Shown: positions 12,053-23,409 of the stretch, piece after piece
How the letters are laid out: the number at the start of each line of letters is the position of its first letter
Numbering within the stretch: the first letter of the stretch is position 1
NCBI RefSeq assembly: GCF_000003195.3
Contig: NC_012874.2
Span: 3,813,001-3,877,000, forward strand
Source of the DNA: Sorghum bicolor
Taxonomy: Eukaryota; Streptophyta; Magnoliopsida; Poales; Poaceae
Length of the DNA stretch: 64,000 nt
Reading direction: 5' to 3'
The notes under the pieces: model-generated
The model's database searches: none
What the model was told of the DNA's origin: nothing
The model's input: only the letters and a program-made list of their open reading frames with translations
Program-made: the position numbers and the translations under genes

Positions 12053-12715
12053 AACTGTGCGTAGCAGATGGAAGCGCAGGTGTGGGGGCTGGGCCTTGCT
12101 CATCTGAAGTTCTGAACGGATCTCTATCTTGTATGTCAGTTCTGTTATTACCGTAACACTGTATGTTCTTAGCTATGCTAATTTTGCTGTTGTAGAAGTT
12201 CGTGTGGGAGTTGGATCTCTTTTCCGCTTTGTTTTCATTCGATTGAGCACTGTACTCGCTGGATACTGTTACTGTACTGCAGTACACGACGAGCTCCTGA
12301 AATTTTGTTAGGTTCTCCTTTGCTCAGGTACTCTTCCTTTTATGCCCTTCACAATTTTTACTCTTCAGTAGTTAGCTAGATTCTGTGTTGCAGTTTGTTA
12401 TATTGCGTGAACTTCATTTTTATTGGAATAGTATTATTGTTGAACATACCCATCTAGGTTTTATATCCATATTGCTTTTAGCTTGAGTGAGGCTCTTAGA
12501 TTTTGACAATTTTTTTATTGTAACTTTAGTTTGCAGCAATAATTGTTTACTGTCGGTCTTAGCACCGGCATGGCAATGAAATGGAATATTCTAGAAATAA
12601 TCACGATGACGAACACTTTTGCGCCACTTTTAATAATTATCTAATGGCACACAGTTGTTTCGACTTTGCAAGCACATGTTATTTTTCATTTTTTTGAAAA
12701 TGAACTGCGCTATTC
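12053..12715. other. T-rich flank, no gene seen
   Basis: Likely 3' UTR or flank of the candidate gene upstream. Only short, motif-free frames are present. Confidence 0.3.
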
Positions 12716-12726
12716 AATACTATGCC

Positions 12727-12895
12727 ACAGGCGGTTTCTCTGTCACTGGCGCGTTGTTAGCAGCAGTGTAGTGTTCTTGTGAGGTTAAAGTGTGTGTGTT
12801 TGTGTGGGTATTTTGTGTGTGTTGTATGGGTTCTTGTCCCCTTTTTTTATCTTCTTAATATAATGATGCGCAGCTCTCCTGCGTTTTCGAGAAAA
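12727..12895 (+). mobile_element. 5'-truncated LINE insertion
   Basis: The 169-bp insert is flanked by the 11-bp direct repeat AATACTATGCC (12716-12726 and 12896-12906). Its right end carries CTTCTTAATATAATGATGCG and CAGCTCTCCTGCG followed by a short A run, which I know as a common 3' end of grass LINEs. It is a dead fragment with no coding sequence. Confidence 0.75.
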
Positions 12896-12906
12896 AATAC
12901 TATGCC

Positions 12907-14670
12907 TTTCCCTGTTTTTTAAAAGATTTCTGTACTTTCATTGCTCATAAATAAATATTAATGTGATTTTGCTACTAGCATGTTGTTTCTGTTATGATTA
13001 CTGATTAGCCTCCTTTGAGGATCTTGAGGTATTCATTATCATCGACTCCAATATTTGTTCCCACACACTCTAGTACAGAAAGATTTGTATGATGTGAGGA
13101 AACACAAATCAAATCTTTTTTTTTTCATTTGTTGGCATTTAACAACTTACTAATAGCTATGGGTGATTTCTGCACCATAACGCGTTGGATCATGCCATTT
13201 ACTTACAGAGACCATTGGTTTACTATCTGTCCATGCGACATCTGGTTCTCAAAGCAGGCACAAGAACCACTAGCAACGATTTTAAAAGTGACAAACATTG
13301 CATATAAAAGGCCAGTTATCAGGCTCACCACTAGCCTTTTCTTGAAGACCATGCTTGTTCATAACCTTGAGGAGGCAGTGGCTTCTTGGAAAGCAAGGAA
13401 ATCAAGTGGTTGATTGCCTGATGGATGTATCATGGGCATTTTGTTGGTCCAGTCTGAGTTGGCCCCCCTGTGTGCCAGTTCGTGGGTCGGGCCTCTACTA
13501 CGCATTTTCCCAGAGGGGGACCATCTCTTATATCTGCTGCATCCTCATCTTGGTGGCTTTCAATCTTGTGATGGTTACTTCTAGTGCCCCACCATCATGG
13601 CGTTGTCATATGTATTCTTTCTTTGGTAGCCCCAAGTTTTGCATCCATGCAGCTGAGTCTGCAATGAAACTGCTAGGTTGAGCATCAAAAGGTAAAAGTT
13701 GAAAGATTTCTGTGCATATTTTACATGGATGACGTGATTAAACTGTACTTTGTAGTCGGGACCCTTTGATATTTTTCTTTTCCTCGGTATGTGTTAAGTA
13801 GGGTGGGTCTACTTTATCATTATGGCAGTCACATGACCCATTTGTGCTGATGTTAAGATAAAAAATTTGGTGTTCAAAAGTCTTAATCATGTAACCCTGG
13901 GATAAGGCTCATCTTTTGCCACTAAGGAAAGAACCCCGGCACATGGCTTGTGCTCTAGACTTCTTAGTAAGCAGACAGGAAATCTTGTTATTGATACGGT
14001 AGTTAACCTACTTGTTTAATCATCATTACCGCAGTTGCCACAAAACCCATTCAGATGAATCTGAAACCTGCGCAGTCATCATTCCATTAATCAATCTAAT
14101 GCTCTGGCACCATGTTTAACAGTTCTGCCTCTGTTCTGTATCTATAGCAAATAAATACCTAGCTTGAGATACTTACAGTATCCCGTGGTCTTTAGGCTAT
14201 GAACTAAGTAACTAACAAGTGCATGCTACTGAGTTACATGAGATACTTATTAGTTAAGTATATTATAGACTCTACGTGCATGTATTTGTCTTTATCTTTG
14301 ATGTGTTTCACAAATTGATGCTACAGTAATCCTTTTGGCTTACCCTCGGTTAAGAGCCAATGTTTAGTTAGTTGATACTCCTCTAGGTGTCTACTTCATT
14401 TTATTGACTGGCTGTCTAAGTAATAAACTGTTGTTAGCTCTGTACGAGCTATTTTTTGCCCCTTCTTTACATAAGCAACAAAAGTAGGAGACAGTCCTCT
14501 GTTTTTCTTTTGATACATGCTGTAAGGAATCTTCATGCTTATTGGAGTTTTGTAGCCTTTTGTGTCGAACCTTGCCCCTTAGACCATCAACTTAGTCAGC
14601 CTTTTCTTAGTATCCTACTAGGGCAATTGATCCCACTTGCACACTTAAACTTTTGTTGCACCTTTCCTTA
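12907..14670. other. No gene recognised
   Basis: AT-rich DNA with two overlapping open frames of about 100 codons (13129-13413 and 13355-13681) that match nothing I know and have no clear splice context. No repeats with defined ends were seen. Confidence 0.3.
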
Positions 14671-14913
14671 CGCCTCGTTTAGTTTCAAAAAAAATTTACA
14701 AAATGGATACTGTAGTACTTTCGTTTGTATTTGACAAATATTTTTAATTATGGACTAACTAGGCTCAAAAGATTCGTCTCGCAAATTACATACAAACTGT
14801 GCATTTAGTTTTTTCTTTTGTCTATATTTAGTGCTCCATGTATGTGCCGCAAAATTTGATGTGACGGGGAATCTGAAAAATTTTGCAAAGTTTTTTGGAA
14901 ACTAAACAAGGCC
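14671..14913. mobile_element. MITE of the GGCCTTGTTTAG family, copy 1
   Basis: Begins CGCCTCGTTTAGTTTC and ends GGAAACTAAACAAGGCC, about 243 bp, between TTA and TAA. Internal marks shared with other copies include CTGTAGTACTTTCGTTTG, GACTAACTAGGCTCAAAAG and a GTGTGCCGCAA-like stretch. A Tourist-like (PIF/Harbinger) class is suggested by the ends and 3-bp flanks. Confidence 0.8.
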
Positions 14914-16224
14914 TAACCAGGGAACAAAAAGGTGGAGACCAGCTTTAAAAGATTAGGACATGAAAATCCCCAGGTGTCGGCATCACTTATGCCCCCATCA
15001 TTTCTATAAAATTGAAGGTCTGTGATTTTTCTATGTAAATTATCACTGTGTCTATGTATCCTTTATGCCATTATTTAAGGGTAGTAATTTCCTTTTCTTT
15101 CTTTGATTATGCTCCTCTCATCACTCTTGTAGCCACCCAAAAATTTATAAACACAACACTTTCATTCCATTTATCGTGATAGTTCCATTCACCTGCCAAA
15201 TTAACCATTGACTGTTACTTTGCTGTTGGCCTATTTATTTTTCTACTGAGTGGGCAGACTACCTCCTATAGATAACCTGTTAGGTTCAAGAGAAAGCACA
15301 CTTAAATGGTTAAATAATTCTGAGTCTCATGACACCAACAATGAAAAATTTCGACAACCTTGCAATAATTGCTATTGGGTGACGAAACAATACATATTTG
15401 GGCAAAACTCTGAAACAGAGTTTTTGTCATTTATCTCACACAAACGTCCTATCTGACGGTGATGGTGTGGAAGGTCATTGCTTGCAAAATGTTGGGCATG
15501 TAAGGGAGACCGTCGCTATTGACAGCATAAAAGGATTAGCACTCAAAATATTGTTATGCAAGTGACTGATTTTCGCCTATAATCTTCCATAACTGGATTG
15601 CCACCTTTTTTTTCGAGAAAAGGTGAAATACATTACTTTTGCACAATTGTCTACTTATCCCTTTATGTGAAAGCATTGCACCACTAGTTGATTGCAGGAT
15701 AGAACAGTAGAAGTAAGGAGACGGGGGAGGGAACAAAATCCCCATGGGGATATTTCATTGTTTCTTCAGGAGGCAGGCACATCAACTTCACAGTTTGTAC
15801 TCTATTGGACCCACATAGACATAGGTACAGATGACACATACATACACATCTCTGTCTGTCTCCTTTGATCTCCCTCACAACTTGATGTTTCCTGAAACCT
15901 CCCACGCATGCCTGCTTGCCAGATCCCGTACAGTAAGTAGGGTTTCTGGAAGCCATGGAAAAAAAATAAAAACAGAACAGCAAAAGGCAGCATTCTGGGG
16001 ATGGAAGGAAGATTGCCCGGGAAACAAGGGATCTCTCCACTTCCTTCCTTTTCCTTGCACAGGTCAATTCAAACCTGTCACTTTGTGCAAGTAGTACTAG
16101 GCTGCTGCTAGCAACTACTTTTGTTGTTTGGATTCTGCAAGCATAGTCTTAAATCTGCTCATCATGTTGTTATGGACTACTCCTGACATATTAAAGTTCC
16201 AAAACTCGTTAGCTAGAGAAACAT
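14914..16224. other. No gene recognised; 3' flank of the B3 gene
   Basis: Open frames at 15684-16094 on both strands overlap each other and have no recognisable motif. The part next to 16225 should contain the 3' UTR of the minus-strand B3 gene. Confidence 0.35.
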
Positions 16225-17166
16225 TTATATATGATGCGTCAAATTCTGATGGATTTTCAGTGCTGACCAGTTATTGGAAGTGTAGGGGCTTTGGTGCATG
16301 TAGCCATACATTGCCGTTGGTGTCTCTGGCTCCAGCTCCGGTCCTGGACCGCAGTCAAGGTTCACGCCGAACAGCCGGAGCTGCCGTGACGACGGTGCTG
16401 AAGCTGCACTGCAACTCCTGTTGTCTCTGTCCGATTGAGATTCTCCTGCAATTGTTCAGCAGAAATCGTGTAAGAGGTATCAGAAGACTACGTTACAGAC
16501 CTTTCTTTAACTTTTGCTATCAGTCTTTTTACCTGCATGTTGCATGTTGCTATGGTCATGGTCCACTGAGTGACGGTAGGCATGGGAATTTGCCGGGCTG
16601 GTTGGGTATGAGCCTGATGTGCTGTAGCACATTGGGCTCCAAGGCTGCTGCTCTCCGCCGCCAGTGCTCTGCGCAGGTGCCACCACGCGCACGGCAGGCG
16701 GCGGCGGCGGCGGCGGCGGTGCCGCAGCCACCGTTGCACTCTCACCATGACGCCTGTAGCTGATGAATAGGCGGTCACCCATGCCAAAACTACGCATCCT
16801 CTCGAAGTGCACCACGTCGCCAGCGTCAAGTTGCTTCTCCTTGACGTACCGGCTCCAGCCCTTGGTGAGCACGTAGCTCTGGCTGCTCGTCCAATACGAG
16901 TACCGAAACCGCCATGGCTTGCCAGCCTCGTCCTCGAAGGACAAGATAAGGCCTTTCTCACCAGAGTCGCCACTGAGAGGGAAGTACCTTTCGGCATGCT
17001 GCTTGGGGATCACCAGCCTGTTGAGCTTGCCCACGTCGCTCGGCGTCAGGGGCTTCTCGAACAGGTGCTCCTTCTCGTAGTGGTGTTGGTAGTGTAGGTT
17101 TGTGTACATGGCCACACCCCAGGGCCAGGCCTGGGGGTGCTCTTGGGAGAGATGATTCATGGCCAT
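16225..17166 (-). CDS. B3-domain transcription factor, RAV/NGATHA-like group
   Basis: Nuclear DNA-binding regulator. Exon 1 is 17166-16533 and exon 2 is 16445-16225, with an 87-bp intron (GT at 16532, AG at 16446). The joined frame is 284 residues. The B3 domain spans about residues 33-142, from [20 protein letters not shown] through [20 protein letters not shown] to [10 protein letters not shown]. It is followed by a proline run and a Ser-rich linker. Exon 2 adds [11 protein letters not shown], which contains the RLFGV motif known as a B3 repression domain, so a repressor role is likely. Without exon 2 the frame runs into the intron and stops after 219 residues, losing this motif. The N-terminus [20 protein letters not shown] and the layout resemble rice B3 proteins on chromosomes 11 and 12 (from memory). 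There is no AP2 domain, so it is not a full RAV. A TATA-like CTATAAA lies about 145 bp upstream of the ATG. Confidence 0.9.
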
Positions 17167-17307
17167 TCTTCTGCTGGAGGAAAGAAAGAGTTAGCGGAGC
17201 CAAGGAGTGTGTGTTAGGTTCCTGTCTGCAGCGAAAGCTTGCCGGTGGGGAGGAGTAGCAGTGATGGTGTGTCGCGTAGAGAACCATGCAGGTGTCTTGG
17301 TCAGGCA

Positions 17308-17314
17308 TTTATAG
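17308..17314 (-). promoter_or_regulatory. TATA box of the B3 gene
   Basis: CTATAAA on the minus strand, about 145 bp upstream of the ATG at 17166. This leaves room for a leader of roughly 110 nt. Confidence 0.5.
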
Positions 17315-17319
17315 CCTCC

Positions 17320-18742
17320 CAAGCAGGACTTTGGGAGCCTCTATGCGATGTAGTATTAATATTTCCCTGGTACATAACATGAGGTCTCGATGCATTTGAT
17401 CTAGCTTGGAGGAGGGCAGGAGTTTTTAATCTAGGCTAGACAGGAGGAATCAAAGTGACGGGCTTCAGAGGTGCTGAGGTTAGAATATGTAATCTGAGCG
17501 TAGCTGATGAGGGGCGATCAGGTGGTGGTACTTCAAAGTTGGTGCCTGGCCATTGTGGCCTAACCACAGCCATCCAGGGAGGTGGAGAGGAGTAGGCCCT
17601 ACCATTGTTTTCCATGTGCTCTGGTGGTTGAAGCCTACGTGAGAGCACTGTCATTAGCTCCCCATTTTTATCTGCACGAGTGTAGGTTTTTCAGTTCGAT
17701 CTGTCTCTAGGACGGTGAAAGAAAGTCCTGGTTGTATTAGGTTCTGAAGCTTGTAGAGTGTGGACTGTGGAGGCATGAGGTACCCTAGGCTAGATTAGGT
17801 GAAAAGATGCGTCCATAGATTGGCAGCAGTTTCATACCTGTGGTCCGGGTGGAATAGCTGGTGGGCAATTACTTGTTAAGGGTACTGATCTCGCAGGATG
17901 TGACACTAGAGGCGTATGGACCGTGTGCTCTAACTATCACGCACTATTTTGTACTAGTACCAGCCATTTTCTGATCTCAGATTCAATACAATCAAGGGTT
18001 TTGTCAGGCCTGTCTCATTGAATAGGTGGCTGACCACCTAATAAGGCAGCAAGACTTCCATGCAACAAGCTGGTTCGGGTTGGATTCTTACACAATTGAT
18101 GGAATGGGCTGTAAGATATTATTTTCTCATTCAAACCATCCTTGTAGGAGAACCTGCCTCTGCCTCTGTTGAGGACGCTAGGCGGGTACCAATTGCAAAG
18201 AGAGAATACTCTATTTCTCTCTGTTATTAGCTAACCTTTTGTAAGGACCGGTGCTCTTCTCAACATGGCATTGGGCATTTGGGGAGCACCTCTTGTTGTT
18301 GGAGGATTGGGATGCAGAACAGTTTATGATCTGTTTTCTTACATTTTTAATGACAGATCTGTATCAAACGCTGTATAATATGTAGGACAAAATCAGCAAT
18401 GTCGCTTTGCTTGGTACTTTGGAGACAAGTATTCCATCATATGGTTATGAGAAGCGTAGTACATGGTTAGATACATTGTATGATGACTAATATATGCTCT
18501 TGTGAAATTATTCAGTTTGTCAACCTTTGGGAAACCAGAGGGGCCATTAGGGTCCCTCCTCCTGTTAGTAGGTACGGTCAACAGACTATAGTGACGGAAC
18601 GGATCTTCAAAGATGATCACTCCGTTCATTCTGTTACTTGGCTCTTTCTAACATTTATAATTAGATTATTAGGTTAGTTCCACAAATTTGGAAATCACAG
18701 ATATTTATTTTTATTCTGACCCAGCTTTTTCTTTTGGATCCA
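17320..18742. other. Upstream flank of the B3 gene, no clear gene
   Basis: Should hold regulatory DNA of the B3 gene at its left end. A 65-codon frame at 18480-18677 reads somewhat like an exon (RVPPPVSRYGQQTIVTERIF) but is unidentified. Confidence 0.3.
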
Positions 18743-18934
18743 GGACCAGAGAATTGGGGATATGCGATTATTATCTCACGTGGCATTAACCTTATCCGTC
18801 CTGCTTTCTGTTCCTGGGGCTTCAAGTTCCCAAGCGCCACAATATTCGAACATTGGAATGGGAAATAGGATCAAGATTGGACCTGGACAAAGATCTGCCC
18901 TGTCCAATTTCCAAAAGCTTTTCGAGTCAGATGG
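18743..18934 (+). other. Exon-like stretch of unknown origin
   Basis: A pyrimidine-rich tract and GGATCCAG precede an open stretch that reads DQRIGDMRLLSHVALTLSVL and later IGMGNRIKIGPGQRSALSNF. It closes at a possible GATG|GTATGA donor near 18935. The sequence has coding-like codon use but I recognise no family, and no partner exons were found. It may be a gene relic or part of a non-coding transcript. Confidence 0.2.
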
Positions 18935-21025
18935 TATGATTTTTGTCCCAAGCTCGTCCTTTCTCATTGATGCATGTATACAACTCACAGCCCTCACAGT
19001 TCCTTGCCTCCATTTGAGACGTTATTCTTAACTTTGTTGTTTTCTGTGTTCATGAACTTTGGAATACGCAGCAACTGAAGTTACTAATCACTTGCTACAT
19101 GTACAGATGCAATGCAAAAGACTAGTATACTCGATGGCATGGCAATGGCATAGGTAATCTTGATTAAACTATAATTAGTCTATATTTAGCATCTCTTGGA
19201 GTATGATGAAACAATTGAGTTCAGTTTGGTTGGTGGAATCTGTCATATAAAAGCTTTCAAGGGTACTCCATTGCAGCTCGATGGAAATGATGAGCCCTTG
19301 TTCGCTAAAGTCGACTAGGCTTGTAGAGTCCCATGTGTTACATTTTGCAGTGGCCTCATGAGGATGGGATCATGAGAGGGAGACTTCATGAACATGTCCC
19401 ATTATAAAAGTTCTCATGACCATTCAAACCTAACAGGAAGACTTTGTGAAAAAAAACTGAAAGAAATTTACACATGAATTCGATAGTCTTGTATTAGTAT
19501 TATTGGCAATAGCATATATATTTGCACGTATTACGTTGACCAAGACTGAAGATACTATATGGTTGAATGAGAATTTATTAAACATGTGTCAGGATGCACT
19601 ACTAGATTGTAAACTACACGGGAGCTCATTTTGCAGCACCGGAACAGTGCATGCATGTCCGTGTCCTGGGCTATGAATTTTGACCAGAGAGTGCGTGATA
19701 TTTAAAAGATGACCATGCGAGGTACCAGTAGGGAACCACGCAGCAGGGTCCTTTTGCTAACTCAATCATGCAGCTCACCTGCCCCTCCTTCCCAATGCAC
19801 AAGAGCTTTTGATAATGTAGGTTTGGTTTCTCCATGCACATGAATGATTTGGTATCTTGTGGGAATTGAATACAAGATAACTCAAGATAAGGGGACACAT
19901 GCTATTGCCCCTGGGTTTTGTTTATTGTTGTGGTCTCGGGTTCCCTTTTTCGTACGGCCATGCCTGTTTGGCCACAGAGTTCATGCATGCATATGCATTG
20001 GGCTGAAAAACCAAACCCATGTTACTCTCCCCCTGTTCATTCTCCCAAATGCGGCCCTGGAAATGTGCAATCAAAGCCTTGCCCATTTGGACCTCTGAAT
20101 GATGGCATTCATTTATTATTAGCGAGACTAAACTAAGTAATTTACATTTACAAGTTGCTCTTTTCGATCTAAATTGTAAGTCGTTTTGGTATATTTTTTT
20201 ATACATAGATGTTATTATGCATCTAGATAGTGTATATCTAGGTACATACCAAAAGCTATATAGCATCTAGAAAAGTCTAGAATAACTTACATACCAAGAT
20301 TGTGGCATTGAAAAAATGCTTGCATAACCATTCAGCATTGATCATACTATTACAAAACACGCGCTAATTTGACATGCACTTGCTTTTAAAACTCTGTGTC
20401 TGCTAGGATGGATGCATTGCATCAGTGTAAGCTGCACGAGCGTGATAAAAAAAGCGTTTATATATACACGCCGGTCCTGTTGTGGTTCCTGCATGGCATT
20501 GGCACCAATAATGGCGGGCATCATGTGGCTATCATGGCGAAGTGCTCGCTCACTCACATCACATGCCCTAGAAAACCTCTGAACCACCCCAGTGAATTCT
20601 GCTCTGGCTCTTACAAGTTATATTGGGGAAAAAAAAAAGGAGAACAGAAGGTAAAGACGCCGCCGATTTTACATTATTCCTTGTTGCATACACCTGCATC
20701 CGTCGGTGCTTTGCTTGCTTGCCTGCCTTTTGTAAGGAGGCAAGCAGCAGCATCCAGGAGCACGCACATCTTGCAAGATTTTTTTGGTTTTTGGGTGCGT
20801 AGCGTAGGAGTACGTGGTGGTGGTGGCAGGGACCATTCCTCCAACTGATGTCATTTCATTTCTCACATCTCTCCACTTGTGCTGCTGTTGTAGGCGACGC
20901 CGGCGAGGCTAAAGGCTGCATAAAGCTTTTTCCTTTTGGTACCACGTTGAAGACGTACTACTGCAAGTGCGTGTGTGCACATTCGACTTGCAATGCTCTC
21001 TGATCTCTTGGAGGTACGAGTACTA
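18935..21025. other. No gene recognised
   Basis: AT-rich spacer. At 20120-20310 there is Stowaway-like sequence (CGATCTAAATTGTAAGTCG and TAGATAGTGTATATCTAGG) without clear ends. Confidence 0.3.
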
Positions 21026-21231
21026 GGGTTTACCTAAAACCAAAAACTTTTCAAGATTCCTCGTCACATCAAATCTTGAAGCATATACATGAAGCATTAG
21101 ATATAGACGAAAATAAAACTAGTAGATGAATCTTTTGAGCCTAGTTAATCTATGATTGGATAATATTTATCAAATAAAAACAAAAATACTATAGTGTCGA
21201 AATTCGATTTTTTTGGGAACTAAACAAGGCC
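21026..21231. mobile_element. MITE of the GGCCTTGTTTAG family, copy 2 (worn left end)
   Basis: Right end GGAACTAAACAAGGCC is intact and followed by TA. The left end GGGTTTACCTAAAACC is degenerate. The internal CACATCAAATCTTGAAGCAT and TTGAGCCTAGTTAATC match the family. Confidence 0.7.
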
Positions 21232-21890
21232 TAGGCAGCTAGCGTATCTTTGTGTGCAGTGCAGGGCAAAGCAGAGGCGTAGACGATCCGTGCCGTGCCT
21301 GCCGCCTGCCTGCGCCGGTTCTGCTTTTTTTCTCACGCACTGATGAACTGAAGGCTCCTCGCTGACGTGACGGTGAAGAGAAGGGCGCGCCTGCCCTTTT
21401 TTCTCGCCGCCGTGGGCAGTGCCTAGGCCTGCACCGGCGTTGCATGCACGGCCGTGGTGCGGTGCGGTGCCGGCTCCGGGCTCCATCGCATTCTTTTCAG
21501 CGAGCATTGGAGAGGCCAAGGCCTCGGTGGTGAGGCAGAGATGGGGACAGAGCGGACAGCAGGCGGTTGTGGCGAGGCGTGAGCGCGTGCACAGTGCCCG
21601 AATTTGTGTGTGCATGACACTGTGGACTGTGGAGGCTCCATGGATGGATGGATGGTGGGCAGTGGTGTCATCAGTCATCACCCGTGGCCATGTATGGGCA
21701 TAGGCTGGTTGCATGCTGAGAACAAAAGTTCCTGCTCCCATAGGGCTTTTCAGCAAGCTAAAGGGTGGGTTGGTTGGTTGGTTGGGTGTGGGTGTGGGAG
21801 TGGGAGTATAACACCGGTTGGATTTTATTCTTGGTGCCTTGTTGCCCATATTCATGTGGATTTGTTGGACCATTTTGTTGTCCAGCTTGA
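21232..21890. other. GC-rich spacer, no gene recognised
   Basis: Open frames on both strands (21220-21963) overlap and have no motif. Short tandem runs such as GGATGGATGGATGG and GGTTGGTTGGTTGG are present. Confidence 0.3.
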
Positions 21891-21898
21891 ATCCCTAG

Positions 21899-22145
21899 CA
21901 GTGGCGGATGTAAGATTTCAATCATGGAGGTCCAGACGAAAGCGATATAGTTCATCAACATAAATATAACATAATTAGATGACTAAATAATGATAAAATA
22001 GTTGTGAAGGTAGAGTGTTGAGGCTGTTAAATGAGCTAAGCAGACAATTGTATATAATAATGTATTATACATGTACATGTTGTTAAAGGATATATATGCT
22101 AAGTGTTTTTCAAAAAATTTTGGGCCTACTGTAGATCCGCCCCTG
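21899..22145. mobile_element. hAT-type MITE with perfect 8-bp target duplication
   Basis: A 247-bp element beginning CAGTGGCGGATGTAAG; the complement of its right end is CAGGGGCGGATCTACAG. The flanks ATCCCTAG at 21891-21898 and 22146-22153 are identical 8-mers, as for hAT. The interior is AT-rich and non-coding. Confidence 0.9.
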
Positions 22146-22188
22146 ATCCCTAGCTAGTTGCTTGGATTCTTTGCTAGCCTTTGTGTTG

Positions 22189-22424
22189 CCTTCCGTGTTT
22201 AGTTGGTGTAGAAAAAAATTTCGCGACACTGTAGCACTTTCGTTTGTTTGTGATAATTATTGTCCAACCATAGACTAACTAGACTCAAAAGATTTGTCTC
22301 GTATATTTCGACTAAACTGTGCAATTAGTTTTTACTTTCGTTTATATTTAATATTTCATGCATGTGTCTAAAGATTTGATGTGTTGAAAAGTTTTGGGTT
22401 TTTAGGTGGAAGTAAACAAGGCCC
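22189..22424. mobile_element. MITE of the GGCCTTGTTTAG family, copy 3
   Basis: Left end GCCTTCCGTGTTTAGTTG and right end AAGTAAACAAGGCCC. Internal CACTGTAGCACTTTCGTTTG, GACTAACTAGACTCAAAAG and CATGCATGTGTCTAAAG match the family. Confidence 0.75.
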
Positions 22425-22780
22425 TAGAAATCGTATGTAAATTTAGGGTCGGCTTGCTTCGAGGAATGTCTTGTCTCACCTCGCTGCGTATAATAGTGTC
22501 TGTCAAACAAACCAAGCAGCCTCTTAGACTGTGCACAACATAGCGATGGCAACAAAAAAATTATACCTGACACTAGACACCGGCGCCTGAACTTTTCAAT
22601 CCCCACAGTATATAGGCACCGATGCTTGCATGCACATGGACCCTGACCACAATATCATCTCCTTCCGTCTCGATGCTTGTCTGCACTTGAGATATAATTT
22701 TTGAACCTTCCAAGCACCGGTGAACCTACATGATTCGGCTCATGTGTTTTGGAAGCCACAACGTTTCTACCCGATGCCTG

Positions 22781-22781
22781 A

Positions 22782-22813
<32 letters not shown>
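22781..22813. repeat. (CT)n microsatellite
   Basis: About sixteen CT units in a row. Likely variable between accessions. Confidence 0.9.
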
Positions 22814-22815
<2 letters not shown>

Positions 22816-22911
22816 ATTGAGGCATCGCCCAAACACCACATTATGGCCAGTCTTATGTTTGGTTCTTGAGCTAGCTTACCTCGTAGTCTGTGCGAACAAG
22901 TTTTTGGCTTG

Positions 22912-23152
22912 GGCCTTGTTTAGTTCACCCAAAAACAAAAAACTTTTCAAGATTTTCTGTCACATCGAATCTTGCGGCAGATGCATAGAGTATTAAATAT
23001 AGACAAAAACAAAAACTAATTGTACAGTTTGCCTGTAAATCACGAGATGAATTATTTAAGCCTAGTTAGTCTATTATCGGGCAATGTTTGTCAAACAAAA
23101 ATGAAAGTGTTACAGTAACGAAATTTAAAATTTTTTCGGAACTAAACGAGGC
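22912..23152. mobile_element. MITE of the GGCCTTGTTTAG family, copy 4
   Basis: Left end GGCCTTGTTTAGTTCACCC and right end GGAACTAAACGAGGC, about 240 bp. In this orientation it carries CACATCGAATCTTGCGGCAG and AAGCCTAGTTAGTC. Confidence 0.85.
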
Positions 23153-23409
23153 TTGCTCTTGTGGGAGAGCCAAAATGGCTCCCCCCTGGCAAGGCAAGGC
23201 TTGTAGGCAACCAAGCAGCCGTAACCGTGCTCATGAATAAATCATGATGTGGATGTGGTCCAGTGTCCACTGTCCAGTGCATTGCATTGCATTGCAGAGA
23301 ACACCTTGGTGCAGAGCAGTGTGCGGGCATGCATGAGCAGAGGACGAGAGGTCAAGTAAGAGGACGGAGGTCTCTACCATTTACCACCATCATCTCTATG
23401 GACGACGCA

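Noticed and set aside
21220..21963. Open frames of up to 217 codons on both strands
   Set aside because: Overlapping frames in GC-rich DNA with no domain, no splice context and no conserved start.
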